64,000 nt of DNA from Effrenium voratum (Eukaryota; Sar; Dinophyceae; Suessiales; Symbiodiniaceae): contig CAUJNA010002157.1 of assembly GCA_963377175.1 (NCBI GenBank), positions 248,399 through 312,398 of the forward strand, in the 5' to 3' direction. Numbering within the stretch: the stretch's first letter is position 1; every line of letters starts with the position of its first letter. Under the pieces are notes generated by a model, which was not told the DNA's origin, did no database searches, and was given only the letters and a program-made list of their open reading frames with translations. This document shows, piece by piece, positions 10,871 to 22,613 of this stretch. Both the position numbers and the translations under genes were made by a program.

Positions 10871-10930
10871 TCTTTCATTATTTCTTTGACTCTTTTCTTT
10901 CATGATTTCTTTCTTGCTTTCTTTGACTCT
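10622..10930. repeat. CTTT / GCTT pyrimidine microsatellite
   Basis: An uninterrupted run of CTTT/TTTC units (about 10640-10815) passes into pure GCTT units (about 10818-10868) and back to TTTC. Open frames here translate to monotonous FLSFFLS or ACLLACLL and are not genes. The abrupt change of unit suggests independent expansion of adjacent motifs. Confidence 0.95.
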
Positions 10931-12180
10931 TTCTTTTGTTTCTTTGTGTATTGTTTTTCCGTTGCGTGCGCACTGGTTGGCAGCATGGCGGCGCAGAAAT
11001 CTCCATGTCAATCCTTCCTCATTCTCCCAAAGCGCCAACCCCTTTTGACCTGCCTCGTGCATTCTGTGAACATGTTACATCATATCACCTGCCTGATTGC
11101 CGAGGAGCCCCCTGAATGGAGTGAGTCAACTTTACGACTTTGCAGGTTCCTCTTGTCACAGCCAGTCTTCCCTCTCGATCAAAGGCCAAGCTGAGGGCTT
11201 CGGGGAGTTGCCAGCCCATTGGAGGGCACAGCGTGGTTGGCTACACTGCTCCTGGTTGAGCTTCATCTTGGATTCTTGATTGATGGGTTTACTTTGATTT
11301 GCAAGCCTTTCAACTTGGCGCCGGGTTGTTCGTCTTGGCCAACTGTGTGACAGCGCGATCCGGGACTCCATAAGCGGTGAACCACGTTCAGGGTTCGGTT
11401 GTTGGCCATGCCGCGCACTTCGCTGCCACTTCATTTCTTCTTTGTTTCCATTTAGATGCCCACTACTTGCAAACAAACAGCAACTAATTCGTTCAGTGCG
11501 TTCTACAACACCCTGGTTGCAACGCAGCAACGCTTTCCATCGCGCAGGCCGCTCTGCAAGAGAAGCCCCGCCGGCGTGTTTGGCTTGGGGTGGCAGTTCG
11601 GAAGCGCTGCTCATGCCGAAAAACAAAAACACTCTCAAGGAAATAACCATGGAACCAAACAGGGGCTAAAAAAATGGAGACTCCTCTATTGTGAATAGTG
11701 TGATATGCAGTTTTATTAGGGATGGCCCTAACCCAAACGTCTTGGACTGAGTTTGGTATCTTTTCTTAGTGGCTTCAGACCTGAATTGCAGCGTGTGTTG
11801 GATTTCGCCCGGGTGCCACTTGAGAAGTTGTGCGGGGCGGGCGGCGGGACCCCGAAAGGTCCATTGAACATCGGCAAGAGACAGGTTGAGTTTGAAAGTT
11901 GTTGTTTGGCCCATTTAGCACGTCAACAATCGGCCTGCGCCATTTGTTCTGCTGTCCATGCTGAGTAAATGGAAGCTTCTAAGCATGCCACATGGAGTCC
12001 TTCCCCGAAATCCCTGCCGTTGAATGGCTCGAAGCTTTCTTTCTGGGCCTGTGTGTCTCTAAATGGGAGAAGTCTTTGGTTGCTCAGAACGACAAGCAAC
12101 AAGGCACTGATGATATTCCCAGAAGTGCTGTTGGGCATTTTTGCTCATAGAAGTCATTGAGCAGGCTGACACGCGCACAA
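10931..12180. other. No recognisable gene
   Basis: No exon, RNA gene or repeat could be supported in this stretch. Confidence 0.35.
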
Positions 12181-12339
12181 GAGGCCTGAATGTTAAGGGC
12201 AACTGTTCAAAAGCGCAGACCTTCCTACTCAGAGCTACTTTCGTACTCAAGGGTCTTCCGGAGTTTTGGAAGTCATAGCAAGTGCGCGACCAAGATCCCA
12301 GAACACGAGAAATGCGCCAAACAGGCGGCAGTTGCATTT

Positions 12340-12845
12340 CTTTTTGTCAACATCTTTGCCCTTGGCGCTTCGGCGCTTCTATGCGTTTCGGCGTTTCGCA
12401 ATGTGCTCCAAAGTCGAGCAAACCATGCGGCTGGCGGATGCCAACGAGCTCCCCAAGGCTGGGCTCCAAAAGCAGCTTCGGGGCGTTCCTGGCCAGGGGA
12501 CTGACTTGTGTGCAACTGATCCCCTGAATCGTGCGAGCAAGGAGCGGAAAGCCTGTAGGCTTGCGGCTGGTTGCGAGGGCATTGCTAGTCGGGCCCCTTT
12601 TGCTGGAAGTCATGCGCGGGCTTATGTCCACCCGTTTTGGAAAACTCGTCTGCCAGTCACAGCAAGCGCGCGCCGTATGTTCTTGGAGTCGACTCCGTCG
12701 AGTGGTGTTCGAGGTGGCGGGGTTTTTGCCTCTGCGGTCCCTGGCGGCCCTGTGGCAAAGCAGCCGCCGCGTGCAGGGCGTCTTCCGGGAAGCCCATGCC
12801 AGCGGCTGGTTCTTGGGCACCTGCGGCCCGGCAAAAGGGGTACCT
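12340..12845 (+). other. Coding-like GC-rich block, unresolved
   Basis: Two stretches look exon-like on the + strand in different frames. About 12365-12505 reads RRFYAFRRFAMCSKVEQTMR and LADANELPKAGLQKQLRG. About 12690-12840 reads VVFEVAGFLPLRSLAALWQS and REAHASGWFLGTCG, with a leucine pattern slightly reminiscent of an F-box helix. The splice sites joining them are not clear and no family is recognised. Confidence 0.25.
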
Positions 12846-14046
12846 CAGCTCAGTGGCTCAGTGGCACCAATTCTTGTTCCCTTTTTCTTGGGGTGGTTGC
12901 CCCACTAAAAACGGTCTTCCCAAAAAAAGGGTTCCCTTTTTTTTCTCCAGGGTCACTGAACAACCGAGTCAGCGTACTTCCTCCACCCAAAAGGGGAACA
13001 TTCAGGCGCCCCCTCCATACACTTTTGACCCGTGCGCCAGGGACAGACGTTTGGGGAAGAGTACGCCCCTGTTCCACACCTGCGTTGGTGTCAATAAGGA
13101 TCCTATTGATTGAAACACCAAGATGAATGCCTGATGATGTGAGGGGGGCCCGAAACAACACAAACAAATATAATCTGCGAAGCGAGGGGTGCATTGCTTA
13201 TAAACAGATGTTTGTTCCCCGAAAAGGACAACACGTGGCGGGTCCAGCGAGTGTCTGAACCTTTCGGTCAAAAACGCATTGTCAGGCTGGATGAAAGAGC
13301 CTTTTTTCCATGTCAGCTAGGCTTTCAACCCCTGGCAAACTCCGGTTGCCAACACCCACGCTATAGACATGCCTGGGCAATTGCGAACGATCGAACTATG
13401 GCAATGAAGACCTACTAGTGGCTGGAGTTTCCAACATGTTTTAACAATGGGGTAATGTACCTTCGCTACAATCCAAAAGGCGTGACACTCGTATGGGTCC
13501 TGCGTGTTTGCGAGTTGGCACTCGGGGCCTTTTGTGACAACCGCGCAATCAGATTAGGATTCATCGGGCGGTGTTTGCACCATCTACGTCCCTTCGAAAA
13601 TCCTTTGTTAAAGTGAAGTATTGAGACCCATAGCCTTCCCATCACCGGAATTCGACCTGACGAGGGGTGCGCCCTCACCCATGAAGGCGCCTTTGGTAGG
13701 CAGCCCTTGTTTCAGATTGACGAATCAACATTGGTTCAGAGCACTCCCTTTGCCGTGGCTTGGACACTATCTGAGATAAAGAGACACTGTGGGGATACCC
13801 TCCCATCCACCAACATGGAATGCGACCATGGGAGTGCCGGATTTGTTTTCTCTAAAAGGGACCTTCTGGTGAGTTCCATTTTATTGGAAGAAAGGGTAGA
13901 TGCGTAAGCAAAGTGGCTTTGCACACACCCCTGCAAATTCACATGGAACCCCAAACAGGGGTCCGGATCCCAAAAGGACGGGCCTGAATGCGCGATTTTT
14001 GGGGGTTCATGTTCAGAGTCAACGACGCTTTGCCCTGTTCATCTTG

Positions 14047-14255
14047 CTGGTTCTCCGCAGGGAATGAGTAACGGAATGACCCTTATAAACCATCCAACTG
14101 GTGGTTTGTTTAAGGAGACCAAAGCCTCGGTGTGTTCAACCATACTCCCTGAGCACCAGCAAGTCTTTGGGTTCGGTGTTGAGTCTGAGGATCCCCATCG
14201 CTTTGGATTGTTCGTGGGGGTCATTCCATGTCTCATTCCCTACCTGTCGCACCAG
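14047..14255. mobile_element. MITE-like inverted-repeat element, family A copy 3
   Basis: The left end CTGGTTCTCCGCAGGGAATG and the reverse complement of the right end (CTGGTGCGACAGGTAGGGAA, then TGAGACATGGAATGACCC) match over about 40 bp. The interior CCATCCAACTGGTGGTTT matches 8500-8610. The element is about 209 bp and non-coding. Confidence 0.65.
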
Positions 14256-14311
14256 CAACTTATAACCATGGTAAGTATTCCCTTCAACCACTTAGGAGAC
14301 TTATAACCATG

Positions 14312-14347
14312 GTAAGTGGGTTATAACCATGGTTATTACCCACTTAC
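14312..14347. repeat. 36-bp near-perfect palindrome
   Basis: GTAAGTGGGTTATAACCATG and its continuation GTTATTACCCACTTAC form a palindrome with one mismatched pair, centred on CCATGG. It directly abuts the foldback element at 14351. Confidence 0.8.
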
Positions 14348-14350
14348 TAA

Positions 14351-14484
14351 GTAATGTTAACCCGGATTAATAAACCTGTGGTTGATTAATAGGGGGGTGT
14401 CCCCTTTTAGTGGGGATTCCTCACTTTTGGAGGGAACACCCTCCTAATAATGGGACGGGTGTATTAATCCTGGGTCAACATTAC
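14351..14484. mobile_element. Foldback / MITE-like element, family B
   Basis: The left end GTAATGTTAACCCGGATTAA and the right end TTAATCCTGGGTCAACATTA pair over about 23 bp with few mismatches. The interior also folds (GGGGGTGTCCCC and GAGGGAACACCCTCC). It is 134 bp and has no coding sequence. Confidence 0.65.
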
Positions 14485-15073
14485 AATGGTTCTTTAAGTT
14501 GGTTCATTCACAAGGCCTCGGCCTGGCTGTTTGGCCTTGGCGCCTGGAGCGCCACCTTCAAGCGGCCTGGCTCTGGCAGCTGCGCGCCTTCGCGCGCGCG
14601 AGCGTGCCGTGGACGGAGAGAATGCCGGGGGCCAGTGGGGGTCACTATTTCGACTGGGGGTTATCCAAGTCAGCTGGTTGCCTGGGGTGCGACTTGGGTA
14701 GAATCCCGGAAAAAAAAAGAACAAAAAACATCTCACAAGCTGACCCCAAGATGAAAGTTTCTGTGTTGGATTCTGATCGACCCCCTAAAAAAAGCTCGCC
14801 TACCGAAAAACGCTCGACCAAGTCCCCTTCTTCCATCCAGAAAAAGGCGGGCATTGTTACGTTTTTAAATTCACACTCGTTTGCGGATATGCGCGCTCGT
14901 TTTGCACTTCGACTTCTGCTCGCCCTTTCGAAAATTCAACGACCGATCATCCTGGAGGACCGACCAGCCCGGTTTTGGCAAAAACGCTCGAAGAAGGAAA
15001 AAGTGTACGTTTACCATATTTTGGTGACGACCCTTGGTTTTGCAATACGTTTGGGCTACGAAGGGTGCTACAG

Positions 15074-15254
15074 GTATGGTTGTTGACCATGCCTCAGCAG
15101 TCTTTGGATCAGAGGTGATACATCCAGATGACCTGCAGCCCGTGGAGAAGCTTCCCAACGGCATCTCAAGGGCCGGGCTTTTGGAGGCCTACCGCCAGGC
15201 GGCGGCGCAGACAAGACCCGGCACTGAAGAAAAACAACAGGCTGACCCTCCGTG
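15074..15254 (+). CDS. Internal exon of an unrecognised protein
   Basis: The exon follows a GCTACAG acceptor (ending 15073) and ends at a consensus GTGAGT donor (15255-15260). It encodes MVVDHASAVFGSEVIHPDDL, then QPVEKLPNGISRAGLLEAYR and a polar Gln/Lys tail. Both splice signals and the composition support a real exon. No family is recognised. Confidence 0.5.
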
Positions 15255-16041
15255 GTGAGTGGTTTTTCTTGTAGTCCTTTTGTCCCGAGAGCTCTTAAAA
15301 AAGCAGCTGCTCCGTGTCCGAGCCTCAAGTTCACAGCCTGAATGAATCACATTGTCAACTGCACACTGCCTAGGGTAGAAAATGTGATTTTCTTGACCCT
15401 TTGCGTGGATCCCCGCATGTCCGAGCCGAAAACACTGCGTGCATCGCACGCCTGAGTTGCACAGCCTCGTGGGGTTTTGCGTTGATTTTGATCGCCGGCG
15501 AACCTTCTACGTTGGTCTTGCGTCTAAGGGGTGAAAAACACATGTTTTTTGGTACTTACTCAAGGTCCAAGAGTTGGTCTAGTGGCGAGCGCGGTCGCTC
15601 TCGGAAGCGAGCGGTCCGCGCGTTTGGGTGCCGGATCCGGGTGCCTATCCGACGATTTCAGAAACTACCAACATCTGGCTAGGGGCGCTTTGGAGTCAGG
15701 AAGACGCTTGCATTGACGCGATCTACTTCATGTTACGTTAAAACGACACTAGCCGACCAGCTGGCCAACGGACCGACCACAGTATGGGGGTGCCAACATG
15801 AAACCTAAGATGCACCAACAAACACCTTGCAGAAAGTGCCATGAACCTTGTCCATTGCACGTGCCAATTGGCGTAGGGCATTTTTTCCCGAAGGAAGTTT
15901 TGCTTTCCCAAGTTTTGCTGGATGCCTTAGCTGGTTTTGGGCGGTTCTTCGCTTTAAGATAGACAACGCGAGCAGTGGTCAAAGCCTCTCACATCGCTGC
16001 ACGGGTCCTTCAGCTTCGCGTGCTCACCAATTTGCTGCCAG

Positions 16042-16821
16042 GTGAACCTGCGCGCTGCAGTGCGGCGGGCCTCGATGGGCTCCGATTTGGCACTGGCTCT
16101 GGCGCAGAGCAGCCTGCAGCCGGCAATGGCTGCTTGGGCGCGGGCATTGCCCAGGGTAGCCACTTGGACCCGGTGCACTGTGGAAAGCGCTGAGCAGAGC
16201 CTAAGCTGTCACAACTTTAGACCCAGGGAGGGCCTAGGCGTTCTCCCGCTCCATGAATGGTCAGATTTTGGGTTTGGCTCGTGGATTCGATACGAGACGT
16301 CGCTACACCTGGAGTTGCAGGAGCGCGGCAGCTTCACTTTGCATTTTACAGCAAACGAGGACTCCTGCGCTGACTCCGATACTGGTCATGGCGGGAACTG
16401 CGAGGTCAAGTGCACTTGCGACTGGGGACATCAGTCCGTTACTCTGTTTTGCGTCCGTCAGGATGTTGATGGCTATTTGTATGGGAGGGGTCCCAGGTTG
16501 GACGTGCAGGCGGCGCCGCTTGCACGGATCTCCGAAGCTTTGCTGGGGATTGTGGATCATCCTGCCTCTCTCCTCCTGCTTTGGCGCCTGCTGTGTGCCC
16601 CCACTGCCACGTGGCCTCGCTGGGAAGGTCCGTGGAAGGACCACCACTGCGCTTTGCTGGGGGGTCTCCTCAGACAGCCCGGGCATCACAAGACTGCTGC
16701 TCAAGGGGTTTATTTGGAGCTGCGGACGGTGTTCGAGACTGTGGCGCAGCATCTGGCAGGAGCTGTGGCCGCGAATGCTTGCCAGCTGCCATTCCCCTCA
16801 AGCGAAAACCAAAAAACCTGA
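16042..16821 (+). CDS. Long open coding region of an unrecognised protein
   Basis: An open frame of about 259 codons follows TTTGCTGCCAG (ending 16041). It contains an Ala-rich helical start (LALALAQSSLQPAMAAWARA), a beta-rich middle with ELQERGSFTLHF and a cysteine pair region (GNCEVKCTCDWGHQ), and a Leu-rich helical end (FETVAQHLAGAVAANA). It may comprise more than one exon read through in one frame. The 3' part probably splices, from somewhere before the TGA at 16819-16821, to the terminal exon at 16974. No family is recognised. The frame could also be partly fortuitous. Confidence 0.45.
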   Translation: MNLRAAVRRASMGSDLALALAQSSLQPAMAAWARALPRVATWTRCTVESAEQSLSCHNFRPREGLGVLPLHEWSDFGFGSWIRYETSLHLELQERGSFTLHFTANEDSCADSDTGHGGNCEVKCTCDWGHQSVTLFCVRQDVDGYLYGRGPRLDVQAAPLARISEALLGIVDHPASLLLLWRLLCAPTATWPRWEGPWKDHHCALLGGLLRQPGHHKTAAQGVYLELRTVFETVAQHLAGAVAANACQLPFPSSENQKT

Positions 16822-16855
16822 GCTTGTAAGCAGTCGTTTTGCCACCAAGCACATG

Positions 16856-16955
16856 GCTGTGGGTCAAGAATAGGTACCCAAAATTGAGCCCTGGTAAATG
16901 GAACAAAGGACTAAAACTTGCGGTCCCCTTGCTTTATTTTGGGCCCACACCCGCA
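16856..16955. mobile_element. Short intronic inverted-repeat element (introner-like), copy 2
   Basis: The left end TGTGGGTCAAGAATAGGTAC and right end TTTATTTTGGGCCCACACCC are imperfect inverted repeats. The body aligns with 2708-2813. It makes up most of the intron immediately before the terminal exon at 16974. Confidence 0.6.
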
Positions 16956-16973
16956 TGACGCCCCCCTGTCCAG

Positions 16974-17119
16974 GAACTGGAGTTCCCGGAGCGGACGAGT
17001 CGAGATACCCCTTTGACAGCCCCGCGTTGCTGGACGACTTGGCGCTCTTTGCGGCCGGCCCCCCGCACCTGAGGCAGCTACAAGCTCAACAGCAGGAGTC
17101 CAAACGAGATTGGCTCTGA
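16974..17119 (+). CDS. Terminal exon of an unrecognised protein
   Basis: After CCCCTGTCCAG (ending 16973) the frame reads TGVPGADESRYPFDSPALLD, then DLALFAAGPPHLRQLQAQQQ and ESKRDWL, stopping at TGA 17117-17119. A strong polypyrimidine acceptor, a balanced composition and an amphipathic C-terminal helix make this one of the clearest exons in the window. It probably belongs with 16042-16821. No family is recognised. Confidence 0.6.
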
Positions 17120-20100
17120 ATATTGCGGGCCCAACAATCAATCTTAGACTACAGTAACTAGTCCTATCACATCTCGTCTCATCTAATGTCACCTGCTCTT
17201 AACGCACCTCATCTCATCTCATCCAATCTCAATTCATAGTATAGTGTCTTATCTGCGCTTCTCATCTTACCTATCTCTCTATATGGATACATGTGTTTCA
17301 AGGATGACGAACAAAGCCCCCGACAAACACTTCCAGTTTGGCAAGGAAAACTGGGAGGCAAGCCGTGCCGGAGGAAGTGTAGGATTTCCCATCATCCTTC
17401 AGGGTTACTGCGCGTTTCTCAGTTTGCAGAACTGTGGATGGACAACCACCTCCAGCAGTTGAGATGAAACCTAGTGCACATTGGGGACGACCAACTGGAG
17501 TGGTTCCGTGGATTTGCGACATGCTCGGCTTTGGGTCAGCATGGCCCTCAGGAGGCCGACCAAGCCATTGGCGAGTTGGCAGCCGGGGGGCCTCTGGCAC
17601 GTGAAGATTGGCAGGGCCAGTCGACGGACTGGGTGGAAGCGGGCAGAGCGTTTGGGGGGGGGAGGGCTCAAAATAGGACCCAAACGATATAGGCCGTCAA
17701 AGAAAGGATCGTCATGAAGTCGGGAGTGTAGAGAAGAGAACGATATCAAGAGAACCATGGCCGTGGTTTGACCGTGCCACATTTGCTGGGCAGTAAAAGT
17801 AGGATGCATGGCGCCCTGGCTGCGAAGAGCATGGTCGGTCTGGAATGAAACTCGGTTCTGGTCGGTGTTTGGCATATGCGTCTATCATCCCTGCACTCTG
17901 TACTTTCAGACATCGATTAGTAAGCAATCCTTGTCGGGTCCCCGCACTCAGCAAGCAAGATGCTAGTTCTCGGTTGCTCAGGAAAGACAGTGAACTGTTT
18001 GGATTCCGGTTGTGGCTGTTTGGAATGGGCGTAGGGGGCGGGGTTTACCGGGAGGTATGGCTGTTTGTGCTTACTATTTTCAACTCAGTTGCCCAAAGTT
18101 GTATATTGAACAGAGTCGTCCTGGTCCCGCAAAACTAGGACCCTTTTTCTAGGACCCGTTTATGGAGGTCCTTGGACCGGATGCGAGGCTAGGGTTCTCA
18201 GCTTGATCCGTTCTTGTTTTGAACGATGTCCCTTTTCTTTTATTCAGACCCTAAGCGGGTTCATGCGGGTTCCAATCAGCGAGTTCCATTGGAACCCATT
18301 TGTTCGAATCCATTCAGGATCACTCGATTGATGCTTGACACCCCTGGAGGAGCGTCACGACATGGAGGTGGACTAATCGATTTTGAGCCGCTAGCTCAAC
18401 GAATCTTGAGCGATTGTGTTGCCGGGGTCCGATTTAAATTCGTGGAATATCATGGGTTTCGAGGAGGAACCTATGGGAGGGTCCATTCCTGGAGCCATGG
18501 ATCAGAGCTGGAACAAGCCCTACAGCTTTCCAAAGGAAACATGGCTTTGATGTGGGTTTGTCGTTGTTTGGAGGGTACCTTTTTCAGGTTGGTCTCAAGG
18601 GAAACCACTAGGAAGCCGACCATTTTTAGGGATTTCCCCTATTCTGAGACGCACAGTATGTCCATGGACCCTCCCATGAATCCCTCGGTTCTTTCATCCT
18701 TGAGCACTTGGCCTTGAGGCTGCTAGGTTGGGAGACGCAAACGAGCGAGGGACATGCATAGGTGTCCTTTTTGGTTGTTTGGTGGAAAAATAGGTTTACC
18801 TGGTGTTCTTAATCATCTGCCAGGGCCCTCTATTTGCCAATGCCAGGGTCGAGGTTCGAGGGTCTAGAGTCAAATCGGGTATCTTTGGTTTCGACTTTAC
18901 AGGAGCCAGGTTTTAAGCGGTAAGGGGTGTTGAGGCAGCACTGCCGCTTGCGGTTGTGTGACATGACCTTGTTGGGTAAAACACGCAACTCTGAGGGTAC
19001 AGTTGTGATGTTGTTTGAAGTCACCGGGATATGTAGCAGCAGGGAGAAGCTTCACATTTGTCAATATGTCACTGTGCCAATATGTCACCGGGGCATGTGT
19101 TCCAAGGGTGCTGCAGTACCCAGCTTTGGAGGTGCCGCGCTTCATGTATTGACAGCAGCTCACTCAGAGCATGCTCTTTGGGCGCTCATGCGCAGCTTGC
19201 AAGTGAATGTGCGGCATGCTGCCATCCGAGCCCATTATTGTCAGCAAAGGCTGAAGTTGATATTGGTGTGGTTGCCCCACACCTGGGGTGAGACGGGCTC
19301 TCCCTGGACACGATATCTCCTTTTACCCACAGAGGGAAATATGGGACATTTTCAGTTAGGACCTCTTGGGAGTCGGGGGTCCTTCGATGGGGAAGAGGAT
19401 CCCTTCCTTGAATTTCATGAAAAGGCCATCCTCCATCCCAGCCTCAAAGAAGTCAATGAGTAAAACCCATTGCGAGGCAATGCTTGACTTTAAAGTCCAA
19501 TGTCAAGTAAAACTTATTGGGACTCAGAACGAAACTGCTGAAAACCTGTGAAAGCCATCTTGCTGATGGCGCTTTGAGGGTTCACAGATCTGACGACCAA
19601 GTGATCAAACATAAACATCAGGCGTCCAGCATGTGTTGTTGCAAGAGCTTGCACGCGGCTGCACATTTGTGTGCGCGCTTTTCTCGAGGGTGCCCCTTTT
19701 TTTAGCTTTGCTTGGAAAAGCCAACATCAAACAAAGACCATGTTTGCGGCATACTCGTGTAGCTGACTGCAAATCCTGTTGCCACAACGAAGTCGCAAGG
19801 CACGGTTCTGGCAATTTCTTACCACGGTTGTCCCAGACATCCTTCGACCTCGCAGAAAGCCTGGGCTCTCTGTGATACCTCTTGGAGGTAAAGATGTCTC
19901 AAGAAAGGGGGCGAAGGGGGTTCTCCGAACCACTCTTGTTTTCCCTTGCCAGCAAAATGTCTACCCTCTAACGCTCAGGCCTTTGCAGCAAACCTGCAAA
20001 AGGACCACTCTACTAGTCGCACTTTCCTTCTTTGTCGGGAATTTGCCACAAAAACTATGAGAATGGGGCATCATGCTGTTGACTGGTTTCTTCATCATTC

Positions 20101-20740
20101 TAGTCAAGGCCCCAAATGCGTGCAAGTTGCTGGACTTTGCACTTTGGTCAGAAGACAAGTTAATTGGTGGGAAGCAAAGTTTCGGCTTGCCTGGCCAATC
20201 CACTCAGGAATTTGCCACAGGTCAGTCATATGGATGTTGGTTGCAACTTGTTGGGCTGTTGCGATGCTTTTGCTGGTTCTCGGCAGGGAACCCGTATGAA
20301 GTATCCCTTCTAATTTCCTTTCAGGGAATCCCTGGCCCCTTGCGCCAGTGCCGCGCCCTGTGCCAGGAAACATCGGACAAAGCAAATGCACATGGACGGC
20401 GCCCCTTGTCAGCATGATGCGCAGGCGAGTAGGGGCCCTTTTGGAAAGCACGGCGTTCGTTTGTTTTGGGGAGTTCTCAGCGTCTATGCAAGGTTAGGTG
20501 TTCTATGTTTTTGGTGTTTCTTTTGTGGGTGAGCGACTGTCACTGAGCCCAACTTTGATTTGCCTTTACAACCGTGCAGGATCTGCCTCCACTTGGGAAT
20601 GTTGTTCTGAGCAAGCACTTCACTTGAGGCAACGGAGAATCAGGTATTTCAGCGTTCCGGTTGCAAAGATGGCTGCTTTGGATCACTACGACGGGAAACC
20701 ACGTGGACCATCATGGAGCCTTCGGGACACGCATAGTCCC
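17120..20740. other. No recognised gene; one long unassigned open frame
   Basis: After the terminal exon there is a degenerate TCTCAT-rich patch (about 17160-17280). A 163-codon open frame at 18226-18717 (+) has no recognisable domain and may be chance. A segment at about 19085-19290 is weakly exon-like. No repeat family or RNA gene was recognised. Confidence 0.3.
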
Positions 20741-21789
20741 ATATATATATATATTTACATATATATCTATATAGACATATATATATATATGTATATATAA
20801 GCAACCCCCCCCCCCCATGGACCCTGGTTTTGCTGCCTTTTGGGGATGGCAAATCTAGAACTTCCAAATTTATATTCTCGAAATTTCCAATTGTGGGTCC
20901 CCAAAGCGTGATAATTTGGAGCCCGGAGTCCTCCATAGGGTCCCAGTATGATACCCTTTGCACATAAGATGGTACTTCAACTAGAATTGGAATTTTGAAT
21001 ATAGTTTAGTATGGATATAGTTTTCAAAAATGTGTTTATGTTCAATTACAGCTTAAACAAGCAAATCCTTTCCAAATAGCAGCTACATGAAAATGTAAAT
21101 ATATATTTTCGGCTAAACTCCAACTAATCTATAACACAAGAAGTTAGATGGAAGCTTTTTCCCAAATATAATCCAAGTGGTAAGTATAATGTAAGACGAC
21201 CACAACTCAATTTGCTTTTGATAATATCAAGTGAATAGAGACTACATCTCAAATATAATTCATATTAAATATGGCTAAACATTTGGAAATTAAAAATAGG
21301 ATTTGTGTTGTTTACATTCTGGCCCTTTTGTAGCATAAGAAAGGTCCGACATTGAACTTGTTAGACGGTGTTCCAAAGGGAAATTTCAAGGGAAGAGAGG
21401 TTCAAAATCTAAAACTATCTCGAAACAGGGATTCTAGCTAAACCGTTGTATTTAAAGTTCTATTTGCGCAGGAAAGTTAATTCTATGTCAAAAGGTGGAG
21501 GTAGTAGATGAGCAAATGTGGACAGGTAGTTGAAGAGGGTGGGGGACGGTGTGTGAACGTACATACATATGTATATCTATAGATACACATACATACACAC
21601 ATATATAGTACCCCCAATGATCCTGCGCCTCCTCATAAAATACTGGAAAATGCAGTATTTTTGAGCGTTGCACCTGCCTTTGTTTACCTCCTGGAAAGGG
21701 GTCAACATGAGCATAGCTGACATGAAGCTCACCAAAAGCACTTGAAAGTTTGTCTAACCAATAACTTGAACGTGTGTTTACTGGATCGC

Positions 21790-22065
21790 TAAGCACTTGA
21801 AAATTTGCTACTATCGGATGGAAGATTCAATATTGAAGATTACACAGAACACTTTCCTGAGAATTGTCAATCCTGGCCAAACCCAAATAGCATTCAAGCT
21901 CTTCTAACACTTGAAAGTGCTTTACCACTGGATTGGGGATTCAATATTGAGGAGCCCACAAACCACCACTTTCCTGAGAATCATCCATCCTGGTCAACCC
22001 CTAAAATGTTCAAGTTGTTCTATCACCTTGAACATCCGTTACCACTGGATTGAACTATTTCACGG
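21790..22065. repeat. Diverged tandem repeat, period about 113 bp
   Basis: GATTCAATATTGA, CACTTTCCTGAGAAT, CATCCTGG/CAATCCTGG, CACTTGAAA and CCACTGGATTG blocks recur in the same order, with unit starts near 21824 and 21937 and a partial copy before the first. The units differ by substitutions and small indels. Confidence 0.65.
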
Positions 22066-22132
22066 AAAACTTTTCCGAGAATCTTATTGAACACCGAGAG
22101 TATTGGGACAACCCTGGAATTTTTAAAACTTT

Positions 22133-22306
22133 TTAAAAAATATGGGATTCAAGATTCAAGATTCCCAGAAAATATTTTCTCAGATTATTGAATCTTGAAT
22201 CTTGAATCCATATTTTTTAATAATTTTTAAAAATTCTGGGATTCAAGATTCAAGATTCCCAGAAAATATTTTCTCACATTCTTGAATCTTGAATCTTGAA
22301 TCCCAG
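22133..22306. repeat. Two successive long hairpins
   Basis: 22133-22219 and 22236-22306 each consist of GGATTCAAGATTCAAGATTC, a central CCAGAAAATATTTTCTC, and GAATCTTGAATCTTGAATCC. The arms also contain direct TTCAAGA doublets. Each hairpin has about 25 bp of stem. Confidence 0.85.
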
Positions 22307-22549
22307 GTTTTTTTTTACTAATTTTTAAAAATGTCTGAGTTGTTCTTGTATTCTTGGATGCATTCAAACTCTTTCAGATTGCAGGTGCTGATGTCATTGC
22401 TTTTATCACATCTGTATGCATGCATGCGTATCATATACATGTACGACCCTCCCCCCAATTTTGACACAAATCCAAGAAGCAAAAAGAAGCATAAAACACT
22501 GGAAAATACAGGTCAACCGCACCAAACCAGGGTCCATGGGGGGGGGGGG

Positions 22550-22551
22550 TA

Positions 22552-22586
<35 letters not shown>

Positions 22587-22613
22587 CGTGCGTGCGTGCG
22601 TGTGTGTGTGTGT
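22550..22613. repeat. TA, GTGC and GT microsatellites
   Basis: (TA)n passes directly into GTGC repeats and then (GT)n, next to the right inverted repeat of the AT-rich segment. Confidence 0.95.

Larger units (their letters stand above)
20804..22549. mobile_element. AT-rich segment flanked by inverted repeats
   Basis: The left end (20804-20838) is a C-run followed by CCATGGACCCTGGTTTTGC. The right end (22518-22549) is CACCAAACCAGGGTCCATGG followed by a G-run, the exact reverse order. Both ends are bordered by TA microsatellite. The interior is much richer in A+T than its surroundings and contains tandem repeats and hairpins. The arrangement suggests a non-autonomous element of about 1.75 kb. 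No transposase is present. Confidence 0.5.

Noticed and set aside
10483..11062. Long Phe/Leu/Ser and Lys/Glu/Arg open frames
   Set aside because: They are translations of the CTTT and GCTT microsatellites.
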